Part shown: positions 14,911-23,905 of the stretch, piece by piece
Layout: the number at the start of each line of letters is the position of its first letter
Position numbering within the stretch: the stretch's first letter is position 1
NCBI RefSeq assembly: GCF_013155375.1
Contig: NZ_JABJQY010000005.1
Location: 1 to 64,000 of the forward strand
Length of the DNA stretch: 64,000 bases
Origin: Nocardioides sp. zg-1308
Lineage (GTDB): Bacteria; Actinomycetota; Actinomycetes; Propionibacteriales; Nocardioidaceae
Direction: 5' to 3'
Position numbers and translations under genes: made by a program
Notes under the pieces: model-generated
Database searches by the model: none
What the model saw: only the letters and a program-made list of their open reading frames with translations
What the model was told of the DNA's origin: nothing

Positions 14911-15860
14911 GCTGTGCCTCCGAGGGCGGTGACGCCGACGAGCTCGGTGCGGAGCTGCGAGGGCTGGGGGATGGTCGTTCCGGGCAGACCTGCGGCGGCG
15001 CTGCCGTAGGCGACGGCGAGTGCGAGGCGGTCGGGGGCCGGCAGCCCCCGCATGTCGCCGAGCAGGTAGCCGAACAGGCTGGAGTCGCCGGCACCCACGG
15101 TGCTGACGACAGTGGTGGGCGGGGGAGTCGCGTGCCAGGCGCCCTCCGCCGTCACGAGGACGGCGCCGTTGCCCCCGAGGGTGGCGAGGACGGCGCCCAC
15201 GCCCCGCTCGATGAGCTGGCGGGCGGCCACCGCCGCGGCAGCGGGATCGGCCTCGAGCTTCTCGGCGTCGCCGCCGGTGAAGGAGGCGAGCTCCTCGCCG
15301 TTGGGCTTCATCAGGTCCGGGGCGGCTGCCGGGAGCGCCTCCACCAGCGCCTGCAGCGGGCCGTCGCTGGTGTCGACGGCCACGTGCCCGCCCACGGCGC
15401 GCAGGCGGCGTACGAGGTCGGCGTAGAAGCCGGGCGGCGCGCCTGCGGGCAGCGAGCCCGCCAGCACGGTCCAGGCGGCGACCGACGCGCGGGCCAGGAC
15501 CGCCTCGGCCATCCGCTCGAGGTCCTCGGTGGCCACCTCGGCGCCGGGGGAGTTGAGCTTGGTGGTGGTGCCGTCGGGCTCGGTGATCGTCAGGTTGACG
15601 CGCACGTTGCCGGCCGGGCGCACCGGGCGGCAGTCGATGCCCACGCCGAGCAGCTCGAGGACGAACGGGTCGTCCTTGAGGGCGGGCACGACGGCGATGC
15701 TGGGGATGTCGGCGCTGACCGCGGCCCGCGAGATGTTGACCCCCTTGCCGCCGGCCTGCGACGTCACCGAGACCACGCGGTGCACCTGGCCGCGGTCGAG
15801 GTGGCCGTCGAGGGCGACCGTCCGGTCGAAGCTGGGGTTGGGCGTCAGGGTGAGGATCAT
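14907..15860 (-). CDS. fruK: 1-phosphofructokinase
   Basis: 317-residue PfkB-family kinase that makes fructose 1,6-bisphosphate from the FruA product. The N-terminal TLTPNPSFDRT and GGKGVNISRA motifs and the C-terminal VGAGDSSLFG, with the catalytic Asp, are intact. It overlaps fruR (ATGA) and fruA (ATGA), so fruR-fruK-fruA is translated as a coupled unit. Confidence 0.94.
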   Translation of the reverse strand: MILTLTPNPSFDRTVALDGHLDRGQVHRVVSVTSQAGGKGVNISRAAVSADIPSIAVVPALKDDPFVLELLGVGIDCRPVRPAGNVRVNLTITEPDGTTTKLNSPGAEVATEDLERMAEAVLARASVAAWTVLAGSLPAGAPPGFYADLVRRLRAVGGHVAVDTSDGPLQALVEALPAAAPDLMKPNGEELASFTGGDAEKLEADPAAAAVAARQLIERGVGAVLATLGGNGAVLVTAEGAWHATPPPTTVVSTVGAGDSSLFGYLLGDMRGLPAPDRLALAVAYGSAAAGLPGTTIPQPSQLRTELVGVTALGGTA

Positions 15861-16624
15861 GCGATCACTACCTCGATTCCGGCGGATTCCAGCGCGCGGC
15901 GGTCCGCGGCCTCGATGTCGCTGTCGGTGACGAGCACGTCCAGGCAGTCGAGGGTCGCGAAGCGCACGGCCGTCTCGATGCCGAACTTGGTCGAGTCTGC
16001 GAGCACCACCGTACGCCGCGCGCAGGCGATGATGGCCCGCTTGCTCGCCGCCTCGTCGCTGTCGGGCGTGGTGAGCCCGTGGCCCACGGTGATGCCGTTG
16101 GTCGCCACGAAGGCGACGTCCGCGCGCAGGTCGGACAGGGCGGTGACGGTGTCGGCGCCCACGGCGGCGTGGGTGGCCGGGCGCACCTTGCCGGGCAGGA
16201 GGTGCAGCTCGATCTGCGGCAGGCCGGCCAGGCGGGTGGCGACCGGGACGGCGTGGGTGACCACGGTCAGGCGGTGGTCGCGGGGGAGGGCGGCCGCGAA
16301 GCGGGAGGTCGTGGTCCCGGCGTCGATCACGACCACCGAGTCGGGCGGCGGCAGCAGGGCGACCGCCGCGTTGGCGATCGCCTCCTTGGCCTGCGTGTTG
16401 GACTGGTCGCGCTCGCCGATCCCTGATTCGATGACGGTGAGCGAGCCGGCGGGGACGGCGCCTCCGTGCACCCGGCGGACCAGACCCATCCGGTCCAGGG
16501 TGGACAGGTCGCGACGCACGGTCTCGGTGGTGACCTCGAACTCCTCGGCCAGCTGCACCACGGACAACCGGCCGCGGCGACTGATCAGGTGGGCCATGGC
16601 CTGCTGGCGCTCTTCGGCGTACAT
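15857..16624 (-). CDS. fruR: DeoR-family transcriptional repressor of the fru operon
   Basis: 255 residues: a DeoR-type N-terminal helix-turn-helix (1-55, TTETVRRDLSTLDRMG) and a C-terminal sugar-phosphate-sensing domain with VVIDAGTTTSRFA. It presumably responds to fructose 1-phosphate, as in other actinobacteria, and represses its own operon and perhaps ptsI, whose promoter overlaps. GGAAGGGG precedes the ATG. Confidence 0.88.
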   Translation of the reverse strand: MYAEERQQAMAHLISRRGRLSVVQLAEEFEVTTETVRRDLSTLDRMGLVRRVHGGAVPAGSLTVIESGIGERDQSNTQAKEAIANAAVALLPPPDSVVVIDAGTTTSRFAAALPRDHRLTVVTHAVPVATRLAGLPQIELHLLPGKVRPATHAAVGADTVTALSDLRADVAFVATNGITVGHGLTTPDSDEAASKRAIIACARRTVVLADSTKFGIETAVRFATLDCLDVLVTDSDIEAADRRALESAGIEVVIA

Positions 16625-16648
16625 CGGTCCCCTTCCCGAGGATCTGTG

Positions 16649-16704
16649 TATGTGTTGTTTTAGTCCCGAATATGTTGCTTGTCAACAACGCGGTGTTCTA
16701 CGGT
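16649..16704. promoter_or_regulatory. Divergent overlapping promoters of fruR (-) and ptsI (+) with operator-like repeats
   Basis: On the minus strand TTGACA (16685-16680) and TAAAAC (16662-16657) are 17 nt apart, a near-consensus promoter for fruR. On the plus strand TTGCTT (16675-16680) or TTGTCA (16679-16684) and TACGGT (16699-16704) would serve ptsI. The imperfect direct repeats TATGTGTTGTT (16649-16659) and TATGTTGCTTGT (16671-16682) and the dyad GTTG-N5-CAAC lie across both and are likely FruR sites. The stretch is much richer in A+T than its surroundings. Confidence 0.65.
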
Positions 16705-16710
16705 GTGTCC

Positions 16711-18393
16711 ATGACCACAGCCGAGCACCCCTCGTTGAGCGGGACCCCGGTCGTACCGGGTGTCGCCGCGGGCCCCGTCCTGCACGTCCGCGGCGAGGTC
16801 TCGCCCGAGGCGATCGCGCGCTACGGCGAGGGTGACTTCGCCGATCCGGACGCCGCACTCGCGGCGTACGACGACGCGGTGGGCGCCGTGGCGCAGACGT
16901 TCACCGACAAGGCGGCCCGCGCCGAGGGCGCGGCGGCCGAGGTGCTGACCGCGAGCGCAGGCCTGGCGCGCGACAAGGGACTGCGCTCGGGCGTCGCCAA
17001 GAACCTCACGGCCGGCCAGGGGCCGGTGGCAGCCGTGCAGGGCGCCGTCGAGCAGTTCGTCACGATCTTCACCAGCATGGGCGGGCTCATGGCCGAGCGC
17101 GTCACCGACCTGCGCGACATCGAGCGCCGGGTCGTCGCCCACCTCGTCGGCGAGCCGGCCCCCGGCGTGCCCACCCCGACGGAGCCGTCGATCCTGGTGG
17201 CCGAGGACCTCGCCCCGAGCGACACCTCCGGCCTCGACCCCGCGCTCGTGACCGCGCTGGTGACCGAGCGCGGCGGCGCGACGAGCCACACGGCGATCAT
17301 CGCCCGCCAGCTCGGGATCCCGTGCGTCGTCGGCGCCGCGGGGGTCACCGAGCTCCCCGCGGGCACCTTCGTGGTGGTCGACGGCGAGACCGGCACGATC
17401 GAGACGGGCGCCGACCCCGACGACGCCCGCGCGCGGGTCGCGGAGAGCCTGCGGCTCCGTGAGCAGCTCGCGTCCTGGAGCGGTCCGGCGGCCACCGCCG
17501 ACGGACTGCCGCTCAAGCTGCTCGCCAACGTCGCCGACGGCGCCTCCGCGGAGTCGGCCGGCCGCGAGCCGGTGCAGGGCGTGGGGCTGTTCCGCACCGA
17601 GCTGTGCTTCCTCGACCGCAAGGACGAGCCGAGCGTGGAGGAGCAGGCCGACATCTACAGCAAGGTCCTCGCGCCCTACGCCGACGGCCGCTACGTCGTC
17701 GTCCGCACCCTCGACGCGGGCTCGGACAAGCCGGTCGCCTTCGCGACCCACACGGGCGAGGAGAACCCGGCGCTCGGGGTGCGCGGGCTCCGGCTGAGCT
17801 TCGACAACCCCGGCCTGATGGACCGCCAGCTCGACGGCATCGCGGCAGCGGCCGAGCGGACCGGCACCGAGACCTGGGTGATGGCTCCGATGGTCGCGAC
17901 GGTGGCCGAGGCGGCCGACTTCTCCGCGAAGGTCCACGCCCGCGGCCTCAAGGCCGGCGTGATGGTGGAGATCCCGAGCGCCGCCCTGCTCGCCCACCGG
18001 ATGCTCGAGGTCGTCGACTTCCTCTCCATCGGCACCAACGACCTCACCCAGTACGCCATGGCCGCCGACCGGATGGCCACGGACCTGGCCCACCTCACCG
18101 ACCCGTGGCAGCCCGCCGTCCTCCAGCTGATCGCGATCACCGCCCACGCCGGCACCGAGGCCGGCAAGCCGGTCGGCGTCTGCGGGGAGGCCGCCGCCGA
18201 CCCGCTGCTCGCCACGGCGCTCATCGGCATGGGCATCTCGTCGCTCTCCATGGCCGCACGCGCCGTACGTCCTGTCGGCGCCCAGCTCGGCATGGTGAGC
18301 CTGGAGACGTGCGAGGCGGCAGCCGAGGCCGCGCTCGGGGCGCCCGACCCGATGGCCGCGCGAGCAGCCGTCCGCGAGCTGCTCGGCCACTGA
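16711..18393 (+). CDS. ptsI: PTS enzyme I (phosphoenolpyruvate-protein phosphotransferase)
   Basis: 560 residues; the first protein of the phosphate relay from PEP to HPr. His193 in GGATSHTAII is the phosphorylated residue. The C-terminal PEP-binding barrel has GVGLFRTE, GENPALGVRG, the SIGTNDLTQY segment and a GVCGEAA motif. ATG 16711 is preferred to the ORF start at 16672 because the -10 element TACGGT ends 6 nt upstream and family N-termini align there. Confidence 0.94.
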   Translation: MTTAEHPSLSGTPVVPGVAAGPVLHVRGEVSPEAIARYGEGDFADPDAALAAYDDAVGAVAQTFTDKAARAEGAAAEVLTASAGLARDKGLRSGVAKNLTAGQGPVAAVQGAVEQFVTIFTSMGGLMAERVTDLRDIERRVVAHLVGEPAPGVPTPTEPSILVAEDLAPSDTSGLDPALVTALVTERGGATSHTAIIARQLGIPCVVGAAGVTELPAGTFVVVDGETGTIETGADPDDARARVAESLRLREQLASWSGPAATADGLPLKLLANVADGASAESAGREPVQGVGLFRTELCFLDRKDEPSVEEQADIYSKVLAPYADGRYVVVRTLDAGSDKPVAFATHTGEENPALGVRGLRLSFDNPGLMDRQLDGIAAAAERTGTETWVMAPMVATVAEAADFSAKVHARGLKAGVMVEIPSAALLAHRMLEVVDFLSIGTNDLTQYAMAADRMATDLAHLTDPWQPAVLQLIAITAHAGTEAGKPVGVCGEAAADPLLATALIGMGISSLSMAARAVRPVGAQLGMVSLETCEAAAEAALGAPDPMAARAAVRELLGH

Positions 18394-18424
18394 CAACCCC
18401 CACCCATCTCACGACGGAGGACGC

Positions 18425-20161
18425 ATGACATCGACGTACGACCGGTACCGCGCGGCGGATGCCGAGCTGCCGGACGGCTCCTGGACCTGGTACCTGCACG
18501 GCGCGGGCGAGGAGAACATGGGCAAGGACGGTGCCCCCGAGCTGGTCCCCGTCCCCACGCCCGACGCCAACCACATGCTGGTGCGCATCGACAGCGTGGG
18601 ACTCTGCTTCTCCGACGTGAAGATCATGCGTCAGGGCGGCAGCCACCCGAAGCTCTACGACCGCGACCTGGCCCACGACCCCACCCGGCTCGGGCACGAG
18701 GTGAGCCTCACCGTCATCGAGGTGGGGGACAACCTCAAGGACCGCTACCACCCGGGCCAGAGGCTGGCGGTGCAGCCCGACATCTACCAGGACGGCAGGA
18801 GCACGGCCTACGGCTACACCGTCCCCGGCGGCCTGACGCAGTACCACCTCATGGGCGCGGAGATGCTCGAGACCGATGACGGCGCCTGCCTGCTGCCCCT
18901 CCCCGACACCATGGGCTACGCCGAGGGGTCCACGCTGGAGCCCTGGGGGTGCGTGATGGCGGCCTACACGCAGCGCCGCCGCCTGGAGCCCAAGACCGGC
19001 GGGACGATGTGGATCGTCGGCCGGCCCGGGGACGAGCGGGACTACGAGTTCTCCTCCGGGCTCGACGCCCCGGCCACCATCGTGACGTCCGACGTGCCCG
19101 CCTCCGTGCGCGAGCTGCTGGAGAGCACCTCGGCCGACGTGGTCGTGCGCGACGGCATCGGCGTCGACGACTACCAGGCACTGGTGGACGAGCTGACCGA
19201 CGGCGCCGGCTTCGACGACATCGTCGTGCTCGACCCTCGTTCCGCCGCGACGGCAGGTGCCGTCGCGGCGCACATCGCGCGGCGGGGCACCCTCAACCTG
19301 GTGGGCGAGACCGCCCTGGACGGCCTCGTGGACCTCGACGTGGGCCGCCTGCACTACGACTACACCGCCTACCTCGGCGGTCGGGGTCCGGACATCGCCG
19401 CCTCCTACGGCGAGGCGCGCAACCGCTGCGACCTGCGCCCGGGAGGTACGACGGTGTTCGTCGGCGCCGGCGGCCCGATGGGCCTGATGCACGTCCAGAG
19501 GGCCATCCAGCAGACCGACGGCCCGAAGCGGATCATCGCCACCGAGGTGAGCGACGAACGCCTCAGGAGCCTCGAGGACCGACTGGCCCACCTGGCGGAG
19601 AGCAACGACTGCGAGCTGATCACCTTCAACTCCCAGACCGCGGACCAGTCCCTCGTCGACTTCGTCATGGGCCTCACCGACGGCCAGGGGGCTGACGACG
19701 TCGTGGTCAGCGTCCCCATCTCCGCCGTGATGGCCGAGGCCGACACGCTGATGCGGCCCGACGGGATGCTGGTCTTCTTCGCCGGTGTCCCCAACGGCAC
19801 GCTGGCGCCGCTGGACCTGAGCGCGGTCTACCTGGGCAACGCGCAGTACACCGGGACCTCGGGCCTGACCATCCACGACCAGCAGCAGGTGGTGGACCTG
19901 GCCAACAAGGGCCAGCTCTCCCCGGGATCCATCGTGGGCGCCGTCGGCGGCATGCTGGCGGCCAAGGACGGCCTCCGGGCCCTGGTCGACGGGACCTACT
20001 CCGGCAAGGTCCTGATCTTCCCCCAGATCCACGACCTCCCCCTCATGGGACTCGACGAGCTGGAGGAGAAGCTGCCGGACGTCGCCGCCCAGCTGGGGCC
20101 CGGCGGCACGTGGAACGACGAGGTGGAGCGGGCGTTGTTCGACAGCCAGCTGAACGGCTGA
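18425..20161 (+). CDS. Large zinc-dependent MDR dehydrogenase of the mannitol PTS locus
   Basis: 578 residues, much longer than usual medium-chain dehydrogenases (about 350). A GroES-like catalytic domain (about 1-175) has the zinc ligands Cys61 (LCFSD), His91 (GHE) and Glu172 (LEPWG), as in sorbitol dehydrogenases; no structural-zinc Cys cluster is present. A degenerate Rossmann-like unit (about 192-300) is followed by an intact one with VGAGGPMG at 346-353. It lies between ptsI and mtlA with a short gap after ptsI. I infer that it oxidises a polyol phosphate such as mannitol 1-phosphate; no mtlD is seen nearby. Confidence 0.8.
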   Translation: MTSTYDRYRAADAELPDGSWTWYLHGAGEENMGKDGAPELVPVPTPDANHMLVRIDSVGLCFSDVKIMRQGGSHPKLYDRDLAHDPTRLGHEVSLTVIEVGDNLKDRYHPGQRLAVQPDIYQDGRSTAYGYTVPGGLTQYHLMGAEMLETDDGACLLPLPDTMGYAEGSTLEPWGCVMAAYTQRRRLEPKTGGTMWIVGRPGDERDYEFSSGLDAPATIVTSDVPASVRELLESTSADVVVRDGIGVDDYQALVDELTDGAGFDDIVVLDPRSAATAGAVAAHIARRGTLNLVGETALDGLVDLDVGRLHYDYTAYLGGRGPDIAASYGEARNRCDLRPGGTTVFVGAGGPMGLMHVQRAIQQTDGPKRIIATEVSDERLRSLEDRLAHLAESNDCELITFNSQTADQSLVDFVMGLTDGQGADDVVVSVPISAVMAEADTLMRPDGMLVFFAGVPNGTLAPLDLSAVYLGNAQYTGTSGLTIHDQQQVVDLANKGQLSPGSIVGAVGGMLAAKDGLRALVDGTYSGKVLIFPQIHDLPLMGLDELEEKLPDVAAQLGPGGTWNDEVERALFDSQLNG

Positions 20162-20178
20162 GGCCTAAAGCCACACAG

Positions 20179-20199
20179 TCGGGCACGAATCGTGCCCGA
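20179..20199 (+). terminator. Hairpin after the MDR gene
   Basis: TCGGGCACG (20179-20187) and CGTGCCCGA (20191-20199) form a 9-bp stem with a 3-nt loop. It lies just before the mtlA promoter, so it may be a terminator or an operator. Confidence 0.55.
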
Positions 20200-20203
20200 A
20201 TGC

Positions 20204-20262
20204 TTGGCAACAGGCCCGTTCGTGAGGTTTAATCGCGGACATCATGTGATGGGGCTCACCCC
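20204..20262 (+). promoter_or_regulatory. mtlA promoter with dyads at the start site
   Basis: TTGGCA (20204-20209) and TTTAAT (20228-20233) are 18 nt apart, one of the best sigma-70-like promoters in the window. The dyad CATCA-TG-TGATG (20240-20251) falls at the expected start site, and a small TGGGG/CCCCA hairpin follows in the leader. Confidence 0.65.
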
Positions 20263-20286
20263 ACGTTCGACTGGAGGACATCAAGC

Positions 20287-22275
20287 ATGGCGATCACAAC
20301 TTCCACTCCCGCGTCGAGCTCCGGCGCGCGGGTGCGCGTGCAGAAGTTCGGCACGTTCCTCTCCAACATGGTCCTGCCGAACATCGGCGCGTTCATCGCG
20401 TGGGGCCTCATCACCGCGCTCTTCATCCCCACCGGCTGGATTGCCCTCATCGGCGACAACGCCTTCGGCTACACGCTGGAGGAGGGCTACACCTACGGGT
20501 TCGTGGGCCAGCTCGGCGGCTGGGAGGGCACGGACAGCGTCGGCATCGTCGGCCCGATGATCACCTACCTGCTGCCGCTGCTCATCGGCTACACCGGCGG
20601 TCGGATGATGTACGACGACAGCACCCGCGGCGGCGTGGTCGGCGCGATCGCCACCATGGGCGCGATCGCCGGTGCCAGCGTCCCGATGTTCCTCGGCGCC
20701 ATGGTGATGGGCCCGCTCGGCGGCTGGTCGATGAAGAAGCTCGACGCGCTGTGGTCCCACAAGATCCGACCCGGCTTCGAGATGCTCGTCAACAACTTCT
20801 CCGCCGGCATCTGGGGCGCCATCCTGGCGATCCTCGGCTTTGTCGTGGCGGGGCCGTTCGTCGAGCAGTTCAGCAAGCTGGCGTCCAACGTCGTCGACAC
20901 GCTCGTCGACAACGGCCTGCTGCCGCTCACCTCGATCTTCATCGAGCCGGCCAAGATCCTGTTCCTCAACAACGCGATCAACCAGGGCATCCTGACGCCG
21001 CTCGGCACGACCGAGGCGCTCGAGGAGGGCAAGTCGATCCTGTTCCTGCTCGAGGCCAACCCCGGCCCCGGCCTGGGGCTGCTGCTGGCCTTCACGTTCT
21101 TCGGCCGTGGTGCCGCCAAGGCGTCGGCGCCGGGCGCGATCATCATCCAGTTCATCGGCGGTATCCATGAGATCTACTTCCCCTACGTGCTGATGAAGCC
21201 CAAGCTGGTCCTCGCCGTCATCGGCGGCGGCATGGCCGGTGTGGCGACCAACGTGGCCTTCAGCTCCGGCCTGCGCTCGCCCGCCTCGCCCGGCTCGATC
21301 ATCGCGGTGTGGCTCTCGACCCCGGCCGGCAGCTTCGTCGGGGTGACCCTGTCGGTGGTCGCCGCCACCGCGGTGTCCTTCGCGATCGCCTCCTTCCTGC
21401 TCAAGCTCGACCGCTCCACCGACGAGGGCGACCTCGCGGCCGCCACCGCGCAGATGGAGGCCAACAAGGGCAAGAAGTCCTCGGTCAGCGGCATGCTCGG
21501 CGGCTCCGCCGCCGCCGCGGGCCCGGTGCGGTCCATCGTGTTCGCCTGCGACGCCGGCATGGGCTCCTCCGCCATGGGCGCCTCGGTGCTCCGCCGGAAG
21601 ATCCAGCAGGCGGGCCACGGTGACGTCACGGTCGTCAACAAGGCGATCTCCAGCCTCGACGACAGCTACGACCTCGTGGTCACCCACCAGGACCTCACGG
21701 ACCGGGCCCGCCAGAGGACGCCGTCCGCCATGCACGTCTCGGTCGACAACTTCATGGGCAGCCCTCGCTACGACGAGATCGTGGAGATGCTCGGCACCTC
21801 CTCCGGGACCGCCGTCGCCGACGAGGCCCCGGCCGCCGCGGCGGCCGACGTGCTCTCGCGCGACTCGATCGTCCTCGGCGGCTCCGCCCGCACGCGGGAC
21901 GACGCCATCGCCGAGGCGGGCCAGCTCCTCGTCGCGGCCGGCGCGGTCGACGCGTCGTACGTCGAGGCGATGCACGAGCGCGAGAAGTCGGTCTCGACCC
22001 ACATGGGCAACGGCCTGGCGATCCCGCACGGCACCAACGAGGCCAAGGGCGCGATCCGCCGCTCCGCGCTGTCGTTCGTCCGCTACGACCAGGGCATCGA
22101 CTGGAACGGCAAGCAGGCCGACTTCGTCGTGGGCATCGCCGGCGCCGGCGACGACCACCTGGCCCTGCTCCGCTCGTTGGCCATGGTGTTCGCGGACGAG
22201 TCGCAGGTGGCTCGTCTCCGGGCGGCCACGACGGCCGACGAGGTCCTCGCCGTCCTCGACGGGGTCACCGTCTGA
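20287..22275 (+). CDS. mtlA: Mannitol PTS permease EIICBA
   Basis: 662 residues that import mannitol and phosphorylate it. The membrane EIIC domain (about 20-345) has NNAINQG and GGIHEIYFPYVL, hallmarks of the mannitol/fructose class. EIIB follows with Cys421 in FACDAGMGSSAMGA, then EIIA (about 525-660) with His581 in AIPHGTNEAK. GGAGG lies 9 nt before the ATG. It depends on PtsI and HPr encoded next door. A terminator follows. Confidence 0.93.
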   Translation: MAITTSTPASSSGARVRVQKFGTFLSNMVLPNIGAFIAWGLITALFIPTGWIALIGDNAFGYTLEEGYTYGFVGQLGGWEGTDSVGIVGPMITYLLPLLIGYTGGRMMYDDSTRGGVVGAIATMGAIAGASVPMFLGAMVMGPLGGWSMKKLDALWSHKIRPGFEMLVNNFSAGIWGAILAILGFVVAGPFVEQFSKLASNVVDTLVDNGLLPLTSIFIEPAKILFLNNAINQGILTPLGTTEALEEGKSILFLLEANPGPGLGLLLAFTFFGRGAAKASAPGAIIIQFIGGIHEIYFPYVLMKPKLVLAVIGGGMAGVATNVAFSSGLRSPASPGSIIAVWLSTPAGSFVGVTLSVVAATAVSFAIASFLLKLDRSTDEGDLAAATAQMEANKGKKSSVSGMLGGSAAAAGPVRSIVFACDAGMGSSAMGASVLRRKIQQAGHGDVTVVNKAISSLDDSYDLVVTHQDLTDRARQRTPSAMHVSVDNFMGSPRYDEIVEMLGTSSGTAVADEAPAAAAADVLSRDSIVLGGSARTRDDAIAEAGQLLVAAGAVDASYVEAMHEREKSVSTHMGNGLAIPHGTNEAKGAIRRSALSFVRYDQGIDWNGKQADFVVGIAGAGDDHLALLRSLAMVFADESQVARLRAATTADEVLAVLDGVTV

Positions 22276-22293
22276 CCCACCAGCGTGAGCTCG

Positions 22294-22323
22294 ACGGGGC
22301 CGGCCCATGGGGGTCGGCCCCGT
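22294..22323 (+). terminator. Terminator after mtlA
   Basis: A 13-bp stem (22294-22306 with 22311-22323, one G-T pair) closes the tetraloop ATGG. Confidence 0.7.
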
Positions 22324-22387
22324 CTCGCACGTCCGGGCCACGGGCGACACGCTGACAGCGTGCTGCGCGGTACTGCGCGATACGGAG

Positions 22388-22393
22388 TAGTGT
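22388..22393 (+). promoter_or_regulatory. Putative -10 element of the padR gene (leaderless)
   Basis: TAGTGT ends 7 nt before the ATG at 22401. Repeated TGCGCG and TACTGCGCG-type sequences just upstream may be the PadR operator. Confidence 0.45.
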
Positions 22394-22400
22394 GCGCTGC

Positions 22401-22754
22401 ATGGATCAGACCCAGCTCCTCAAGGGCGTGCTCGACCTCGCCGTGCTGGCGGTGGTCGAGGGGGAGGACGGCTACGGCTACGACATCGTGCGGCGGCTGC
22501 GCGACGGTGGCCTACGGGAGGTGGGCGACGCCTCGGTCTACGGGACGCTGCGCCGCCTCTACGCCGCGGGCGCACTGACGTCGTACGTCGTGCCCTCCGA
22601 GAGCGGACCGCACCGCAAGTACTACGGCATCACGCCGGTCGGTCGTGGGCAGCTCCATGAGCAGCGCACGGACTGGTACGCCTTCGCGTCCACCCTGGAC
22701 GGGCTCCTCGCCTCCACCGCACCTCACTCGACCACTCCGGGAGTCAGCGCATGA
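22401..22754 (+). CDS. PadR-family transcriptional regulator
   Basis: 117 residues with the PadR winged helix: QLLKGVLDLAVLAVV, GYGYDIVRRL, SVYGTLRRLYAAG and HRKYYGITPVGRGQL are all in place. PadR proteins of this kind usually autorepress and control the coupled downstream membrane protein. The stop overlaps the next ATG (ATGA). The ATG at 22401 is chosen over an upstream GTG because of the leaderless -10 element. Confidence 0.9.
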   Translation: MDQTQLLKGVLDLAVLAVVEGEDGYGYDIVRRLRDGGLREVGDASVYGTLRRLYAAGALTSYVVPSESGPHRKYYGITPVGRGQLHEQRTDWYAFASTLDGLLASTAPHSTTPGVSA

Positions 22755-23842
22755 GCACCACCGATCTTCCCGTCCGACCTGACGTCGCCGGCTTCGTCGA
22801 CAGAGTCCGCGACCTCCTCTCCGACCTTCCCGAGGAGGACCGGCTCGAGCTGACAGAGGGACTCGAGGCCGACCTGGCGGACCAGGTCGCGGAGCAGGGG
22901 GCGGACGTCCTCGGCGACGCGGTGGCCTATGCCCGCGAGCTGCGCACCGCCGCCGGGTTCGACCCGGTCCCTGGTCGGCGCCCGAGCCCGCCGGCGGGAG
23001 TGATGCTGCTCGAGCAGCTCGACGCCGCCCGGGCGTGGTTCGACCTCCAGGTCTCGCGGCCGCGTGTGGTGTCGGCGTGGCGGGTGCTCGTCACCCTGCG
23101 TCCTGCCTGGTGGGTGCTGCGCGCCTGGGCCGCCTCGGTCGTGGTCGCGTTGCTGTGGCCGGGGTGGTACGACTACGGGCTGACCTGGTTGCCGGGCGTG
23201 CACCCGGCGATCGGCCTCCTCATGCTCGCGGTCTGCGTGGTGGGAAGCGCGCTCGTGGGGCTCGGTGTGCTGTGGCCGGGCGCGCGGACCCCCGGCTCGC
23301 GGAGTCTGCTGGCTCGTGTGGTGCTCCTGGCGCTCAACCTGTGCGCGATCGTGAGCCTGCCCGTCATCAACGGCGAGCTCGACCAGCAGTCCTGGAGCCG
23401 CTACAACCAGGGCTACGGGGAGGCCGAGCTCTTCATGACGGAGTCCGGCGTCCTCAACGGTGGCCGCGAGGTCTGCAACATCGCGGCCTACGACGCGGCG
23501 GGTCAGCCGCTGACCGGCGTACAGCTCTTCGACCAGGAGGGACGACCGCTCGACGTGCGGTGCTGGGACCAGCAGGCCCGGACCGTTCCGTGGATCCTCG
23601 GCGACGTCGCCCGCTGGAACGTCTTCCCCCTCGCCGAGCGCGAGCGTCCCGCTCGTACGTCGGCGCGCCGTGCCGACCTCGGCGAGACTGCGTTCCCGGT
23701 CCCTGACCGGGCCACGACGCCGGAGGTCACCCACCCGCTCGTGAGCCCCGGACCGGCGGACGAGCCGCAACCGGACCGGGCCGAGCGGCGCGAGAAGGCC
23801 GGCGAGGGTCGTGAGACCCCACGGAACGACCGAAGGCCATGA
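22751..23842 (+). CDS. HAAS-type membrane protein paired with PadR
   Basis: 363 residues. The N-terminal 75 residues form a HAAS-like helical domain (FVDRVRDLLSDLPEEDRLELTEGLEADL), the signalling domain that often accompanies PadR regulators. Transmembrane segments follow near 120-140, 152-172 and 190-212, and the C-terminal 120 residues are hydrophilic and disordered. It probably passes a membrane signal to the PadR protein; the stimulus is unknown. Confidence 0.75.
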   Translation: MSTTDLPVRPDVAGFVDRVRDLLSDLPEEDRLELTEGLEADLADQVAEQGADVLGDAVAYARELRTAAGFDPVPGRRPSPPAGVMLLEQLDAARAWFDLQVSRPRVVSAWRVLVTLRPAWWVLRAWAASVVVALLWPGWYDYGLTWLPGVHPAIGLLMLAVCVVGSALVGLGVLWPGARTPGSRSLLARVVLLALNLCAIVSLPVINGELDQQSWSRYNQGYGEAELFMTESGVLNGGREVCNIAAYDAAGQPLTGVQLFDQEGRPLDVRCWDQQARTVPWILGDVARWNVFPLAERERPARTSARRADLGETAFPVPDRATTPEVTHPLVSPGPADEPQPDRAERREKAGEGRETPRNDRRP

Positions 23843-23856
23843 CCCCGGTTGCGCAC

Positions 23857-23896
23857 GTCATGGGGAGTGGTCGCGGGGGTGACCGCTCCCCATGAC
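23857..23896. terminator. Bidirectional terminator
   Basis: A 16-bp stem with one G-T pair (23857-23872 with 23881-23896) encloses an 8-nt loop. It lies between the convergent HAAS gene and the response-regulator gene. Confidence 0.75.
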
Positions 23897-23905
23897 CGCC
23901 GGCCC

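Noticed and set aside
12376..15009. An 877-codon frame antisense to ptsH and fruA
   Set aside because: FruA and HPr on the minus strand have all active-site motifs; the antisense frame has none.
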